A stretch of 20,312 nucleotides of DNA from a virus. The translations under genes were made by a program, and so were the position numbers. Of this stretch, positions 6,639 to 14,011 are shown in pieces. The stretch is from positions 1 through 20,312 of IMG/VR virus record IMGVR_UViG_3300031951_001505; one strand, written 5' to 3'. The notes under the pieces are model-generated. The model ran no database searches, was not told the DNA's origin, and saw nothing but the letters and a program-made list of their open reading frames with translations. Position 1 is the stretch's first letter, and the number at the start of each line of letters is the position of its first letter.

Positions 6639-6938
6639 ATGAACATGCAATGCCCCAAATGCAACGCTGGTAGTAACGTGTCCACTACAGTTCGATTAGA
6701 TAAAGATACTAAACGTCATCGCAAGTGTAAAGCGTGTGGCAATAATTTTGTAACCATAGAATCGATTATCGAAAGCTTATCCGTAGGCAGACCCGTTAAA
6801 CAGAAGCCAGTTCCCGACCCTAGAGGTATATACACACCTAGCGATGCCGTATCGTTGAAAATGCAGAAGGTTGAAACACGGCGAAAGAACGAAGATCGCG
6901 TCGCAAGCTATTACATAGAGGATGAGTATGATCATTGA
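6639..6938 (+). CDS. NrdR-like zinc-ribbon protein
   Basis: The first 40 residues are a zinc ribbon with CPKC (5-8) and CKAC (30-33), arranged as in the N-terminal domain of the ribonucleotide reductase repressor NrdR, including the basic RHRKCKACG approach and the following FVTIE. The remaining 60 residues are polar and do not look like NrdR's ATP-cone domain, so this is not a full NrdR. Phages often carry such short zinc-ribbon proteins with presumed DNA- or RNA-binding roles. GAGG (6632-6635) precedes ATG 6639; ATG 6645 is a poorer alternative. Confidence 0.75.
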   Translation: MNMQCPKCNAGSNVSTTVRLDKDTKRHRKCKACGNNFVTIESIIESLSVGRPVKQKPVPDPRGIYTPSDAVSLKMQKVETRRKNEDRVASYYIEDEYDH

Positions 6939-7131
6939 AAGCGTCAGTTTTAACCGCGTGTGGTATTGGATTAATGTTCTGTGGGCTAAGTCTCTCGCCG
7001 CGTTCGTCATGTTCTTTATCGGCATGTGGATAGGGCAAATACAAACCGAGAACCGCATTACATCCGACTGCAAGTTCGCTGGCGCGTTCCGTGTCGAGAT
7101 TCAAGCGTACAACTGTCAACGGAGGATTTGA
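6928..7131 (+). CDS. Small single-pass membrane protein, 67 aa
   Basis: AGAGG at 6917-6921 sits six bases before ATG 6928 but touches the alternative ATG at 6922, so 6928 is the better start (6922 would add two residues). After a short N-terminus, residues about 20-38 (KSLAAFVMFFIGMWIGQIQ) form a transmembrane helix, followed by a polar domain of about 30 residues with two cysteines. It overlaps the end of the zinc-ribbon gene by 11 bp. A membrane-anchored accessory protein is likely; no family is recognised. Confidence 0.7.
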   Translation: MIIESVSFNRVWYWINVLWAKSLAAFVMFFIGMWIGQIQTENRITSDCKFAGAFRVEIQAYNCQRRI

Positions 7132-7484
7132 TGAGAGTGGGGTACATAAGTTTTTATTCAGGCGGAACTACACTTTTCTTGACGGATGAATTTAGAGATT
7201 CAAATGTAGTGACGCGTTTAGACATTCTAAGAGATTTAAAGTATTGGGTAGACGCCCATTACAGCGACGCGCGTAAAGAATGGTATGCCGGACGTGAGAA
7301 GAAAGGGGAAATAAGAAAGCAGAGAGCGCAGCAGAGGGCGTTTCAGGCGCACGATCTCAGGAAAAAAGCGATGACTTATAAAGCAGTAGGCGAAGAAATG
7401 GGCATATCATCCACCCGCGCTCAACAGCTTGTAAGAAAAGCCGAACGGATTATAGAACGCGAAAAAAGGTGGAACAAAGAATGA
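7131..7484 (+). CDS. Protein with C-terminal sigma-region-4-like HTH, 117 aa
   Basis: The frame is open further upstream (an ATG at 7026), but GGAGG at 7121-7125 sits six bases before ATG 7131, which also overlaps the previous stop by one base. Residues 82-104 (TYKAVGEEMGISSTRAQQLV with flanking residues) closely resemble the helix-turn-helix of sigma70 region 4, which recognises -35 boxes. Residues 44-75 are highly charged and probably helical, and the N-terminal 40 residues are a separate small fold. There is no region 2, so this is not a complete sigma factor. A transcription regulator or sigma-like DNA-binding protein is likely. Confidence 0.75.
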   Translation: MRVGYISFYSGGTTLFLTDEFRDSNVVTRLDILRDLKYWVDAHYSDARKEWYAGREKKGEIRKQRAQQRAFQAHDLRKKAMTYKAVGEEMGISSTRAQQLVRKAERIIEREKRWNKE

Positions 7485-7642
7485 GATACGAGGTGTACGA
7501 CGAGGAGGGCAAGCTGTTCCGCAAATTCTGGGAACGACATGAAGCAGAAAAGTTTTTGCAGACAGACTGGAAGTTAGTAGTAAAGGCGAAGCACAAAGAA
7601 GTTAAACCCACAACCGAAACCCACGGCACAGCACTGTGGTAA
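7481..7642 (+). CDS. Small phage protein, 53 aa
   Basis: This short gene starts at ATG 7481, forming an ATGA junction with the stop of the previous gene. The protein begins MRYEVYDEEGKLFRKFWERH and continues with EAEKFLQTDWKLVVKAK. That pattern, a strand, a turn, then a helix with alternating charged and aromatic residues, is familiar from very small conserved phage proteins that look like a beta-alpha-beta minidomain. The acidic, Thr-rich tail is probably disordered. Function unknown. Confidence 0.7.
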   Translation: MRYEVYDEEGKLFRKFWERHEAEKFLQTDWKLVVKAKHKEVKPTTETHGTALW

Positions 7643-7657
7643 AGAAAGGAAAAAACT

Positions 7658-8017
7658 ATGAGTGAAAGAATGAAAAACGCGATGGCACTTGCGGAACAGT
7701 GCTGGAAAAAAGCTAATGACGTGGAGCCTGAGTTTGTAGAGGAGTACTTGCGCCTCGCTGAAGAGTATTTAGGCACAAAACCAGCGGTTCAAGGCGATGA
7801 ATTTCGCGCACACTGTGCTGCTAACGGGCTACGTAGACCATTGACCTTGCACCCAAATGTATGGGTATCCGGAGTAAAAGCTTTGAGGAGTATTGGATGG
7901 ATTACTCCAATTAAAAAAGTGGAGCCGTCCAAATCACATAATCACATGCCAAGCGTCACTCTCTGGCGAAGCGAAATTTACTACGACAACTTTAAAGGTA
8001 GAAATGAAGCCGCCTGA
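7658..8017 (+). CDS. Conserved phage hypothetical protein, 119 aa
   Basis: ATG 7658 follows AAAGGAAAAA (7646-7655). The N-terminal 40 residues are an amphipathic helical segment rich in Glu and Leu. The C-terminal 70 residues (from VQGDEFRAHCAANGLRR through GVKALRSIGWI and HMPSVTLWRSE) form a segment I have seen in small proteins of proteobacterial phages and that resembles a winged-helix fold in layout. No activity is known to me. It sits in the small-gene run between the sigma-like protein and the polymerase. A nucleic-acid-binding role is plausible but unproved. Confidence 0.75.
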   Translation: MSERMKNAMALAEQCWKKANDVEPEFVEEYLRLAEEYLGTKPAVQGDEFRAHCAANGLRRPLTLHPNVWVSGVKALRSIGWITPIKKVEPSKSHNHMPSVTLWRSEIYYDNFKGRNEAA

Positions 8018-8186
8018 GATCGTAGCCGTGGCGTTCTACGTAGCGATTGCCGTGTTCAGTTTGTACTATGGCGCAAAAGTTATTTCAATGGAGCCGTATC
8101 CAATGTGCGGGGTAGCTGAGATAAGCCCAGACTTTAGCGCAGAGGACAGGGCACGATGCAGACAGATGAGGGGGCATAAGTTATGA
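8004..8186 (+). CDS. Small single-pass membrane protein, 60 aa
   Basis: The frame is open from 7893, but ATG 8004 is preceded by AAAGGTAG (7994-8001), overlaps the previous gene by only 14 bp and starts directly with a membrane segment: residues 6-27 (IVAVAFYVAIAVFSLYYGAKVI). A short polar tail with PMCG and a second cysteine follows, ending in basic residues. It shares a 4-bp ATGA junction with the next gene. A Cys-containing periplasmic tail or a cytoplasmic tail are both possible orientations. Function unknown. Confidence 0.7.
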   Translation: MKPPEIVAVAFYVAIAVFSLYYGAKVISMEPYPMCGVAEISPDFSAEDRARCRQMRGHKL

Positions 8187-8545
8187 CTGTCACAAATAAA
8201 AGGCTGGTTGAGATATTGACCACGGCGATGGAGAAACCTGAGATAGCAAACGCGCTGATACAGCGAGTGATAAACACACTGAATAAACAGCCTGAACAGC
8301 CGGACTTTTCAAAAGCTGGCTTTGGAAAGCCACAGCGCGAAGAAGGCTGCGCCGAATGCGGCAAGAAATCATCGGACGGTTGGGCGCTGTACTGCGTCAA
8401 GTGCACTGAACGCGCGTGGGTTGGGCTGACGGATGATGAAATTTTAGAGGAGTATAGGCAATCGTATGGCGATGATGGGGATTTGACTGACGTTTATTTT
8501 GCCCGTGCCATCGAAGCCAAGCTTAAGGAGAAGAACAGTGCCTGA
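8183..8545 (+). CDS. Phage protein with CxxC pairs, 120 aa
   Basis: Two CxxC pairs (C56/C59 and C71/C74) form a likely zinc knuckle. Before it lies a helical N-terminus (1-40); after it comes WVGLTDDEILEEYRQ and DVYFARAIEAKLKEKN. This C-terminal arrangement, GLTDDEI followed by a FARAIEAKLKEKN-type helix, is widespread in small phage proteins of unknown role, often as a tail attached to different N-terminal parts. It starts at ATG 8183 overlapping the previous stop. A nucleic-acid-binding accessory protein is a reasonable guess. Confidence 0.75.
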   Translation: MTVTNKRLVEILTTAMEKPEIANALIQRVINTLNKQPEQPDFSKAGFGKPQREEGCAECGKKSSDGWALYCVKCTERAWVGLTDDEILEEYRQSYGDDGDLTDVYFARAIEAKLKEKNSA

Positions 8546-8771
8546 CGTAAAACTATATGACTACCAGCGAGAGCCGCATAACCCGCGAGTTCAGTGGACA
8601 GTTAGTTACGCGATGCCGGAACGCAAGGCAACCACGCTACATTGCAAAGCGCCGTGGGTTGATGACAACATACTCTGCTGTTACTACGACGGTAAAGATA
8701 ATCTTATTGGAGTGCGGTTCGTTCATAAAGACGGGGCGTATGTGGACTTGATAAAAGTGGAGGACTTATGA
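8538..8771 (+). CDS. Small phage protein, 77 aa, GTG start
   Basis: The frame extends upstream to a TTG at 8499, but GTG 8538 is preceded by AAGGAG (8525-8530) at seven bases and overlaps the previous gene by only 8 bp, so GTG 8538 is taken as the start. The product begins MPDVKLYDYQREPHNPRVQW and is beta-rich (WVDDNILCCYYDGKDNLIG, then VRFVHKDGAYVDLIKV), suggesting a small beta-barrel or SH3-like fold. No family is recognised. It ends in an ATGA overlap with the next gene. Confidence 0.7.
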   Translation: MPDVKLYDYQREPHNPRVQWTVSYAMPERKATTLHCKAPWVDDNILCCYYDGKDNLIGVRFVHKDGAYVDLIKVEDL

Positions 8772-8953
8772 TCGACGCAAGAAAATTACAGTGTTACACG
8801 ATGGCGTACAGGTTGCGCGGGTACGCCGAGGGACTGGACGAAGACAGGCATGAAGCGTTAGTTTCTATGCTGATGAAAGCAGCAATGTTATTAGAAGAAA
8901 CGTGGGACGATTACCAATCCACATTACCACCAGACCAACGAGTAGGGAGTTAA
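8768..8953 (+). CDS. Small helical phage protein, 61 aa
   Basis: ATG 8768 overlaps the previous stop (TGA 8769-8771), with GGAGG at 8759-8763 as ribosome binding site. The product is almost entirely helical: two amphipathic helices, roughly residues 5-20 and 25-48, with an acidic middle and a polar tail (PPDQRVGS). This is the composition of a small helical bundle or dimerising protein. No family recognised. Confidence 0.7.
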   Translation: MIDARKLQCYTMAYRLRGYAEGLDEDRHEALVSMLMKAAMLLEETWDDYQSTLPPDQRVGS

Positions 8954-8955
8954 AC

Positions 8956-9147
8956 ATGAAAGCATTTCCAAACGTATCAAACCAACAGGGCATGGACTTG
9001 CGCGATTACTTTGCAGCGAAGGCAATGCAAGGGATGTTGGCTAACAAAGGGGTTATATACAACAAGAACGCGGATGCAGATGATAAAAGCGGAGCGGAAC
9101 GTGCGTACAAAATAGCAGACGCAATGATGAAAGCGAGAGAACTCTAA
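8956..9147 (+). CDS. Conserved small phage protein, 63 aa
   Basis: I take ATG 8956, preceded by GGGAG at 8945-8949, instead of the upstream 8902 start that would run through the previous gene. The segments GMDLRDYFAAKAMQGML and AERAYKIADAMMKARE are typical of a short conserved protein found in many phages of Gram-negative bacteria, usually located close to replication genes. Its activity is not known to me. The last base of its TAA is the first base of the polymerase ATG, so the two are translationally coupled. Confidence 0.75.
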   Translation: MKAFPNVSNQQGMDLRDYFAAKAMQGMLANKGVIYNKNADADDKSGAERAYKIADAMMKAREL

Positions 9148-11030
9148 TGAGCTTAGTCACCCTTGACTGGGAAACCTACTACGCCACAGGGTTTGGGTTC
9201 AAGAACCTGACCACTGAGGAATACATCCGCGACAAGCAGTTTGAGGAGATTGGTGTGGGCATCAAGATCGATGACGCACCGGCGTACTGGGTTTCAGGTA
9301 CACATGAAGAGATAAAGAAACATCTGACGGAAGTGACAGACTGGTCGGACGCCGCCCTGCTCTGTCACAACACCCTTTTCGACGGGGCGATACTTGCTTG
9401 GCGATTCGGTATCCACCCCGCTTTTTATTTAGACACACTGTGCATGGCTCGTGCGCTTCATGGTGTGGATGCAGGTGGAAGTCTCGGCGCGTTGGCTGAG
9501 CGTTACAAGATTGGTGTGAAGGGCGATGAGGTAAACAATGCTTTGGGCAAGCGCAGGGCAGACTTCACACCCGTAGAGTTGGCGCGTTACGGTGAGTACT
9601 GCAAGAATGATGTAGAACTCACTTACAAGTTGTTTCACATGATGGCCCCGCACTTTCCCGGCGATGAGATAAAACTTGTAGATATGACGCTGCGCATGTT
9701 TCTTGAGCCTGTCTTCACAGTGGACGATGCGCTGCTAGTTCAGCGCTTGGAAGACTTGAAGAAAGAGAAGAATGACCTGCTGGCAACCCTGAAAGTAAAA
9801 CTGGAGTGCGAGGATGAAGAAGCTGTTAGAAAGAAGCTGGCTAGTAATAAGCAGTTTGCAGAACTTCTTAGAGGATTGGGTGATCCCACAGTGGTTCCTC
9901 CTACAAAAATCAGCCCGGTTACAGGAAAAGAAACATTCGCTCTGGCAAAGAACGACGAGGGATTTATTGCATTATCGGAACACGAGAATCCACTTGTCCA
10001 GCAATTGTGTGCAGTCAGACTTGGTACTAAGTCAACTCTGGAGGAGTCTCGGATCACACGATTCATCGACACCGGAAAACGAAATCGAGGGCTACTGCCC
10101 ATCCCCCTTAAATATTACGGTGCACATACTGGGCGATGGTCTGGTTCAGACAAGGTTAATTTCCAAAACCTTCCTAGTCGAGATAAGAAAAAGAAAACCC
10201 TTAAGAATGCCGTTCTCCCACCTGACGGATGGGTGGTCATTAACTGTGATTCCTCCCAGATCGAGGCACGAGTGCTGGCATGGTTGGCAGGACAAGACGA
10301 TGTGGTGCAGCAATTCGCCAGCGGTGAAGATGTCTATTCTATCTTTGCTTCCAAAGTCTACAGTCGCACCATAACCAAGAAGGATGCAGAGGAACGCTTC
10401 GTTGGGAAGACCTGCATCTTAGGACTAGGCTATGGCACTGGCTGGAAAAAGTTACAGCACACGCTAGGCACAGCACAGCCAATCAGCGTTGCGCTACCCG
10501 ACGAGGAGTGTCAGTCCATAGTAAAACTTTATCGAGATGTTAACGACAATATTATTTTGCTATGGAAGGAATGCGACAACGCGTTGACGGAACTAGCCAA
10601 CTGGGATGCTAAGTCCAAGCCGTTTTATCTGGGGCTGCACGAAGCGTTGCGCGTAACCAGCGAGGGTATTGAGCTACCCAATGGGCTAATGATCCGCTAT
10701 CCGAAGCTGCACTATGACACGAGCGAAGCCAAGTCCCAATACAAGTACAAGTCACGTAAGGGTGTGATCAGTATCTGGGGCGGCGCAGTAGTTGAAAATG
10801 TAGTCCAAGCGTTGGCTAGGATTGTGGTAGGCGAACAGATGCTTGCTATTAATGAAAGGTATCGAGTCGCACTGACTGTCCATGACGCGGCGGTGATCGT
10901 GGTTCCAGAGGCGGAGCGTGAAACAGCTATGGAATTCATCGTTGAGAAGATGTCCATTCCACCGGCTTGGGCTACAGGTTTACCGGTTGCATGTGAGGCA
11001 AAATGGGGGCATAGTTATGGAGAGTGTTAA
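9147..11030 (+). CDS. Family A DNA polymerase with 3'-5' exonuclease
   Basis: This is the phage replicative DNA polymerase, 627 aa. The proofreading exonuclease comes first: LDWET with D7 and E9 (Exo I), N75 and D79 in CHNTLFDG (Exo II), Y151 and D155 in YCKND (Exo III). The polymerase palm follows: CDSSQIEAR with D368 (motif A), the O-helix KTCILGLGYG with K421, L425 and Y429 (motif B), and VHDA with H579 and D580 (motif C). All key residues are present. There is no 5'-3' exonuclease domain, as usual in phage Pol A. L425 aligns with Phe762 of E. coli Pol I. The start is ATG 9147, coupled to the upstream gene. Confidence 0.95.
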   Translation: MSLVTLDWETYYATGFGFKNLTTEEYIRDKQFEEIGVGIKIDDAPAYWVSGTHEEIKKHLTEVTDWSDAALLCHNTLFDGAILAWRFGIHPAFYLDTLCMARALHGVDAGGSLGALAERYKIGVKGDEVNNALGKRRADFTPVELARYGEYCKNDVELTYKLFHMMAPHFPGDEIKLVDMTLRMFLEPVFTVDDALLVQRLEDLKKEKNDLLATLKVKLECEDEEAVRKKLASNKQFAELLRGLGDPTVVPPTKISPVTGKETFALAKNDEGFIALSEHENPLVQQLCAVRLGTKSTLEESRITRFIDTGKRNRGLLPIPLKYYGAHTGRWSGSDKVNFQNLPSRDKKKKTLKNAVLPPDGWVVINCDSSQIEARVLAWLAGQDDVVQQFASGEDVYSIFASKVYSRTITKKDAEERFVGKTCILGLGYGTGWKKLQHTLGTAQPISVALPDEECQSIVKLYRDVNDNIILLWKECDNALTELANWDAKSKPFYLGLHEALRVTSEGIELPNGLMIRYPKLHYDTSEAKSQYKYKSRKGVISIWGGAVVENVVQALARIVVGEQMLAINERYRVALTVHDAAVIVVPEAERETAMEFIVEKMSIPPAWATGLPVACEAKWGHSYGEC

Positions 11031-11046
11031 CAAATAAAGGTATCCC

Positions 11047-11706
11047 ATGCAGCCAATCAAGTGGTCGTTCTCAGGTCTCAAACAATATATTAATTGTCCA
11101 AAGCAGTATCACGAAGTAAAGGTACTTAAAAACTATGAAGTCAAACCGACACAACAAATGCTTTACGGCACTAGCGTCCATGAAGCGTTGGAGAACTACG
11201 CGAAGGACGGTACAGAGTTACCCCACAACTACAAGAGGTTTGCGCCCTTGGTTGACCCACTGTTGGAGATCGATGGTGAACGGTTTCCTGAACATCAAAT
11301 GGCGCTAGATGAGAACAAGCAACCCTGCGAGTTTCATTCTAAAGAGTATTGGGTAAGGGGTATCGTTGACTTGATGATCATCTCAGGGGATACAGCGTTC
11401 ATCGTTGACTACAAGACAGGCAGCGACCGATACCCTGATGTAAAACAGTTAAGGCTGATGGCGTTGATGACTTACGCGCACTTCCCGCAGGTAGAGAAGA
11501 TCAAGGCGGGGTTGATGTTCGTGATGCACAACAACTTTATAACAGAAGATTATCACCGTGGGCAAATTCCGGCGTTGTGGAATAGCTTTAATGGTGACCT
11601 TGAGCGCATGAAGGTGTCATACGAGAACGACATGTGGCAGATGAATCCTACGCCACTGTGTGGGTGGTGTCCGGTCAATACGTGTGAGCATCATAGGAGT
11701 CGATGA
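11047..11706 (+). CDS. PD-(D/E)XK exonuclease, RecB/Cas4-like, probable Fe-S cluster
   Basis: This 219-residue protein has the RecB-family nuclease motifs in order: H45 (SVHEALE), D108 (GIVDLM), D121 and K123 (FIVDYKTG) and Q134 (QLRLMAL). Cys17 near the N-terminus and Cys205, Cys208 and Cys213 near the C-terminus match the one-plus-three cysteine pattern that holds a 4Fe-4S cluster in Cas4 and AddB nucleases. No CRISPR array or other cas gene is in the window; phage members of this family serve in DNA replication or recombination. ATG 11047 follows AAAGG at 11036-11040. A role with the adjacent polymerase and helicase is inferred. Confidence 0.88.
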   Translation: MQPIKWSFSGLKQYINCPKQYHEVKVLKNYEVKPTQQMLYGTSVHEALENYAKDGTELPHNYKRFAPLVDPLLEIDGERFPEHQMALDENKQPCEFHSKEYWVRGIVDLMIISGDTAFIVDYKTGSDRYPDVKQLRLMALMTYAHFPQVEKIKAGLMFVMHNNFITEDYHRGQIPALWNSFNGDLERMKVSYENDMWQMNPTPLCGWCPVNTCEHHRSR

Positions 11707-11900
11707 TGAAGCTGGTAAAAGATAGTTTTGAGTGGAGAGACCCAAAAACTACCTTTAATTCCCCTAATCACCCACGGCGTTGGTTTCATTGTAGAGAAGT
11801 AATAATGCCAGAGGGTGCGGGAGGTAGGATTGTGACTGTATATAATCACGAGATACACGGAGCAAAAAATGCCATACATAAACAAACCAAGGCCGTATGA
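11703..11900 (+). CDS. Small phage protein, 65 aa, unknown function
   Basis: Two adjacent ATG codons (11703 and 11706) fit. AGGAG at 11695-11699 is three bases from the first and six from the second, so the shorter form may be the main one. The first ATG shares an ATGA junction with the nuclease stop. The protein is basic, with FEWRDPKTTFNSPNHPRRWF and a His/Cys-containing middle, and shows no known motif. It is transcribed between the nuclease and the HNH-like gene and overlaps the latter by 32 bp. Confidence 0.6.
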   Translation: MMKLVKDSFEWRDPKTTFNSPNHPRRWFHCREVIMPEGAGGRIVTVYNHEIHGAKNAIHKQTKAV

Positions 11901-12180
11901 TAAAGAATACCAACAAGAGAAGGCGCGGGGTGAACACCCTGACCGCATGGAGCGTCAACGCGCACGTCGAGCGATGGACAAGAAGGGGACGGATGCCAAC
12001 GGCAATGGTAAAGCAGACAAGCGTGAAGGCAAAGACATAGCGCACAAGAAAGCTTTATCAAAAGGCGGTAGCAATAAAGACTGGGTGATGATACAGTCAG
12101 CGTCCGCGAATCGTTCTTTCAAACGAGCAGCCTCTGGTGCGTTAATGTCAGAGACAAGCAAGCGCGAAAGAAAGAAGTAA
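11869..12180 (+). CDS. HNH-like phage protein, 103 aa
   Basis: The C-terminal half contains GKDIAHKKALSKGGSN followed by SASANRSF, a pattern that matches small phage HNH-type proteins (DH..PLSKGG..N, then NRSF). In many of these the first residue of the pair is Asp; here it is Ala58 before His59, so nuclease activity is doubtful. The N-terminal half is very basic, with many Arg and Lys, fitting DNA binding. GGAG (11860-11863) lies five bases before ATG 11869. It is the last gene before a 244-bp non-coding gap. Confidence 0.65.
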   Translation: MPYINKPRPYDKEYQQEKARGEHPDRMERQRARRAMDKKGTDANGNGKADKREGKDIAHKKALSKGGSNKDWVMIQSASANRSFKRAASGALMSETSKRERKK

Positions 12181-12424
12181 GACTACGGGCGAAAACGGAA
12201 GTGCTGGCAGGAGACTTTGGTCAGTTCACTCCGCACGGAAGTAAGTAGCCCACCAACAAGGTGTTTGCCGTAAGGTGTGAGTGGGCGGGGGTTTTTCCGC
12301 AAGGGTTTCCCCCCATTAACCGCATCAGTTATTTAGTGTCTACCCTTTCTTGCAATACTCCTTGACACGGATGTAACCGACTAACCCCCGTAAGGGGTCA
12401 CGTTAACTTTACAGTGAGGCAAAA
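12181..12424 (+). other. Structured non-coding gap between HNH-like and helicase genes
   Basis: No convincing gene lies in these 244 bases. They hold an ACGGAAGT direct repeat (12195-12202 and 12235-12242); a GCCCAC/GTGGGC stem (12248-12253 with 12281-12286), followed by GGGGGTTTTT and then a CCCCCC run at 12309-12314 that could pair with the G run; and a small ACCCC/GGGGT hairpin (12384-12388 with 12394-12398). The G-rich stem plus T run would serve as a terminator for the upstream genes. No convincing promoter was found for the helicase gene. Confidence 0.6.
12248..12296 (+). terminator. Probable transcription terminator
   Basis: GCCCAC (12248-12253) pairs with GTGGGC (12281-12286). Five G and then five T (12292-12296) follow. 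The 27-base loop is long and contains its own CACC/GGTG hairpin, so folding is uncertain, but the position, after the end of the polymerase gene group, fits an intrinsic terminator. Confidence 0.45.
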
Positions 12425-14011
12425 TTGAATGATATTAAGTTTACAGTCGTAGACGACGCTGCCCTACAGTTTCGCGCACCCAATCAAGTTGCGAATCAAA
12501 TCCTAAATTACGTTAAGAAGAGTGAGATTCTTGACCGAGGCGATGACGAGACCGAGCTTCTCGTTTACTGGGGGAACGACGAAGCGTCTTTCTTAGCTGA
12601 CTCCTTTAGCTATAACAACATCCCTTCACCCATACTCCGAGACTACAACTGGCCGGGTCTGTTTACGCCGTTCGACCACCAGAAAACTACCGCCTCATTC
12701 CTAGCCAATCGTCGGCGCGCGTTCTGTTTCAACGAAGCGGGTACAGGTAAGACTTCATCAGTCATCTGGGCGGCTGACTATCTGATGTCCTTGGGGTTGA
12801 TCAAGCGTGTGCTCGTGGTGTGTCCGATTACAATCATGTATTCCGCATGGCAAGCCGACGTGTTCAAAACAGCTATGCACCGAAGCATAGGCGTAGCTTA
12901 CGGCCCTGCCCCGAAACGTAAAAAAATATTAAACGGTGAGTACGACTTTATCGTCACTAACTATGACGGAGTCGGCATCCTGCACGAAGAGATTAAAAAC
13001 GGCGACTTTGATCTGATCGTGGTTGACGAGGCCAACGCTTACAAGTCCACAAGCACCGTGCGCTGGAAGCTACTTGCCAAGCTGATCAAACCTGAGACCC
13101 GATTATGGATGCTGACTGGCACACCGGCATCGCAGTCCCCGCTCGATGCGTTCGGCTTAGCGCGTTTGGTTGCCCCACAAAGGGTTCCGAAGTACAGCAC
13201 AGCGTGGCGGGACAAGGTTATGAATCAGTTAACGCGGTTTAAATGGGTTCCCAAACCGATAGCTAGACAAACTGTATTTGACGCATTACAACCAGCAATT
13301 CGATTCTCCAAAGCCGAATGCCTTGACTTGCCAGAAGTGTTGTATCAGACACGAGAAGTGCCACTGACCATGCAAGCTGCCAAGTATTACAAGGTGCTGA
13401 AAGAAGACATGTTAGTTGAAGCAGCCGGTGAGCAGATAAGTGCAGTAAATGCAGCGGCGCGCCTTAGTAAATTGTTACAAGTGTCAGGTGGCGCAGTGTA
13501 CTCCGACACAAGGGAAGTCATTGAGTTCGACATAGCACCACGGCTGAGAGCATTAGACGAAGTGTTGGAGGAGACAGTCAACAAGGTGCTGGTGTTCGTG
13601 CCGTTCACTCACACTATTGAACTTGTTTCACGGCATTTAACAGAGAATGGCGTCACCAATGAAATAATTAACGGAGCGGTATCTGCTGGCGAACGGCAAC
13701 GCATAGTCAATAGGTTTCAAACGGCGACAGACCCACGAGTGTTAGTTATTCAACCTCAAGCAGCATCACACGGTGTTACGTTGACTGCTGCCGACACTAT
13801 CGTTTTCTGGTCTCCTGTTATGAGTGTAGAAACATACATACAGTGCATTGCACGTATTGATCGCGTGGGCCAGAAGAATCGTATGACAGTGGTTCACCTA
13901 CAAGGTTCGGAAGTAGAACGAAGGATGTACAAGATGTTGCAAGGCAAAGTTGATTCACACGAGAAACTTGTTGATTTGTATAAGTCGGAGATGGAGGGAA
14001 GCTATGAATGA
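12425..14011 (+). CDS. SNF2-type superfamily 2 helicase
   Basis: This 528-residue protein has the motifs of an SF2 helicase of SNF2 type: a Q-like PFDHQ (82-86), P-loop NEAGTGKT (103-110), motif II DEAN (201-204), LTGTPAS (motif III) and QCIARIDRVGQ (473-483, motif VI with R477 and R480). The RxGQ ending is typical of SNF2-like ATPases. Phages use such proteins in DNA remodelling, replication restart or recombination. Translation begins at TTG 12425, with GAGG at 12416-12419; no in-frame ATG lies nearby, and the sequence from MNDIKFTV onwards fits the family N-terminus. It ends inside the next gene. Confidence 0.9.
   Translation: MNDIKFTVVDDAALQFRAPNQVANQILNYVKKSEILDRGDDETELLVYWGNDEASFLADSFSYNNIPSPILRDYNWPGLFTPFDHQKTTASFLANRRRAFCFNEAGTGKTSSVIWAADYLMSLGLIKRVLVVCPITIMYSAWQADVFKTAMHRSIGVAYGPAPKRKKILNGEYDFIVTNYDGVGILHEEIKNGDFDLIVVDEANAYKSTSTVRWKLLAKLIKPETRLWMLTGTPASQSPLDAFGLARLVAPQRVPKYSTAWRDKVMNQLTRFKWVPKPIARQTVFDALQPAIRFSKAECLDLPEVLYQTREVPLTMQAAKYYKVLKEDMLVEAAGEQISAVNAAARLSKLLQVSGGAVYSDTREVIEFDIAPRLRALDEVLEETVNKVLVFVPFTHTIELVSRHLTENGVTNEIINGAVSAGERQRIVNRFQTATDPRVLVIQPQAASHGVTLTAADTIVFWSPVMSVETYIQCIARIDRVGQKNRMTVVHLQGSEVERRMYKMLQGKVDSHEKLVDLYKSEMEGSYE

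Noticed and set aside
7026-7130. Upstream extension of the sigma-like gene
   Set aside because: It would run through the preceding gene in another frame, while GGAGG stands six bases before ATG 7131.
9814-10374. Long plus-strand frame (186 codons) inside the polymerase gene
   Set aside because: It lies in another frame of a polymerase gene with intact motifs on both sides and has no family signal.
12332-12359. Possible promoter with TGCAATACT as extended -10
   Set aside because: The -35 region (TTTAGT) is a poor match and the spacing is 16 bp; too weak to list.
12362-12367. Perfect TTGACA before the helicase gene
   Set aside because: No -10 box lies 16-18 bp downstream (the spacing falls on a C run), so a promoter is not supported.
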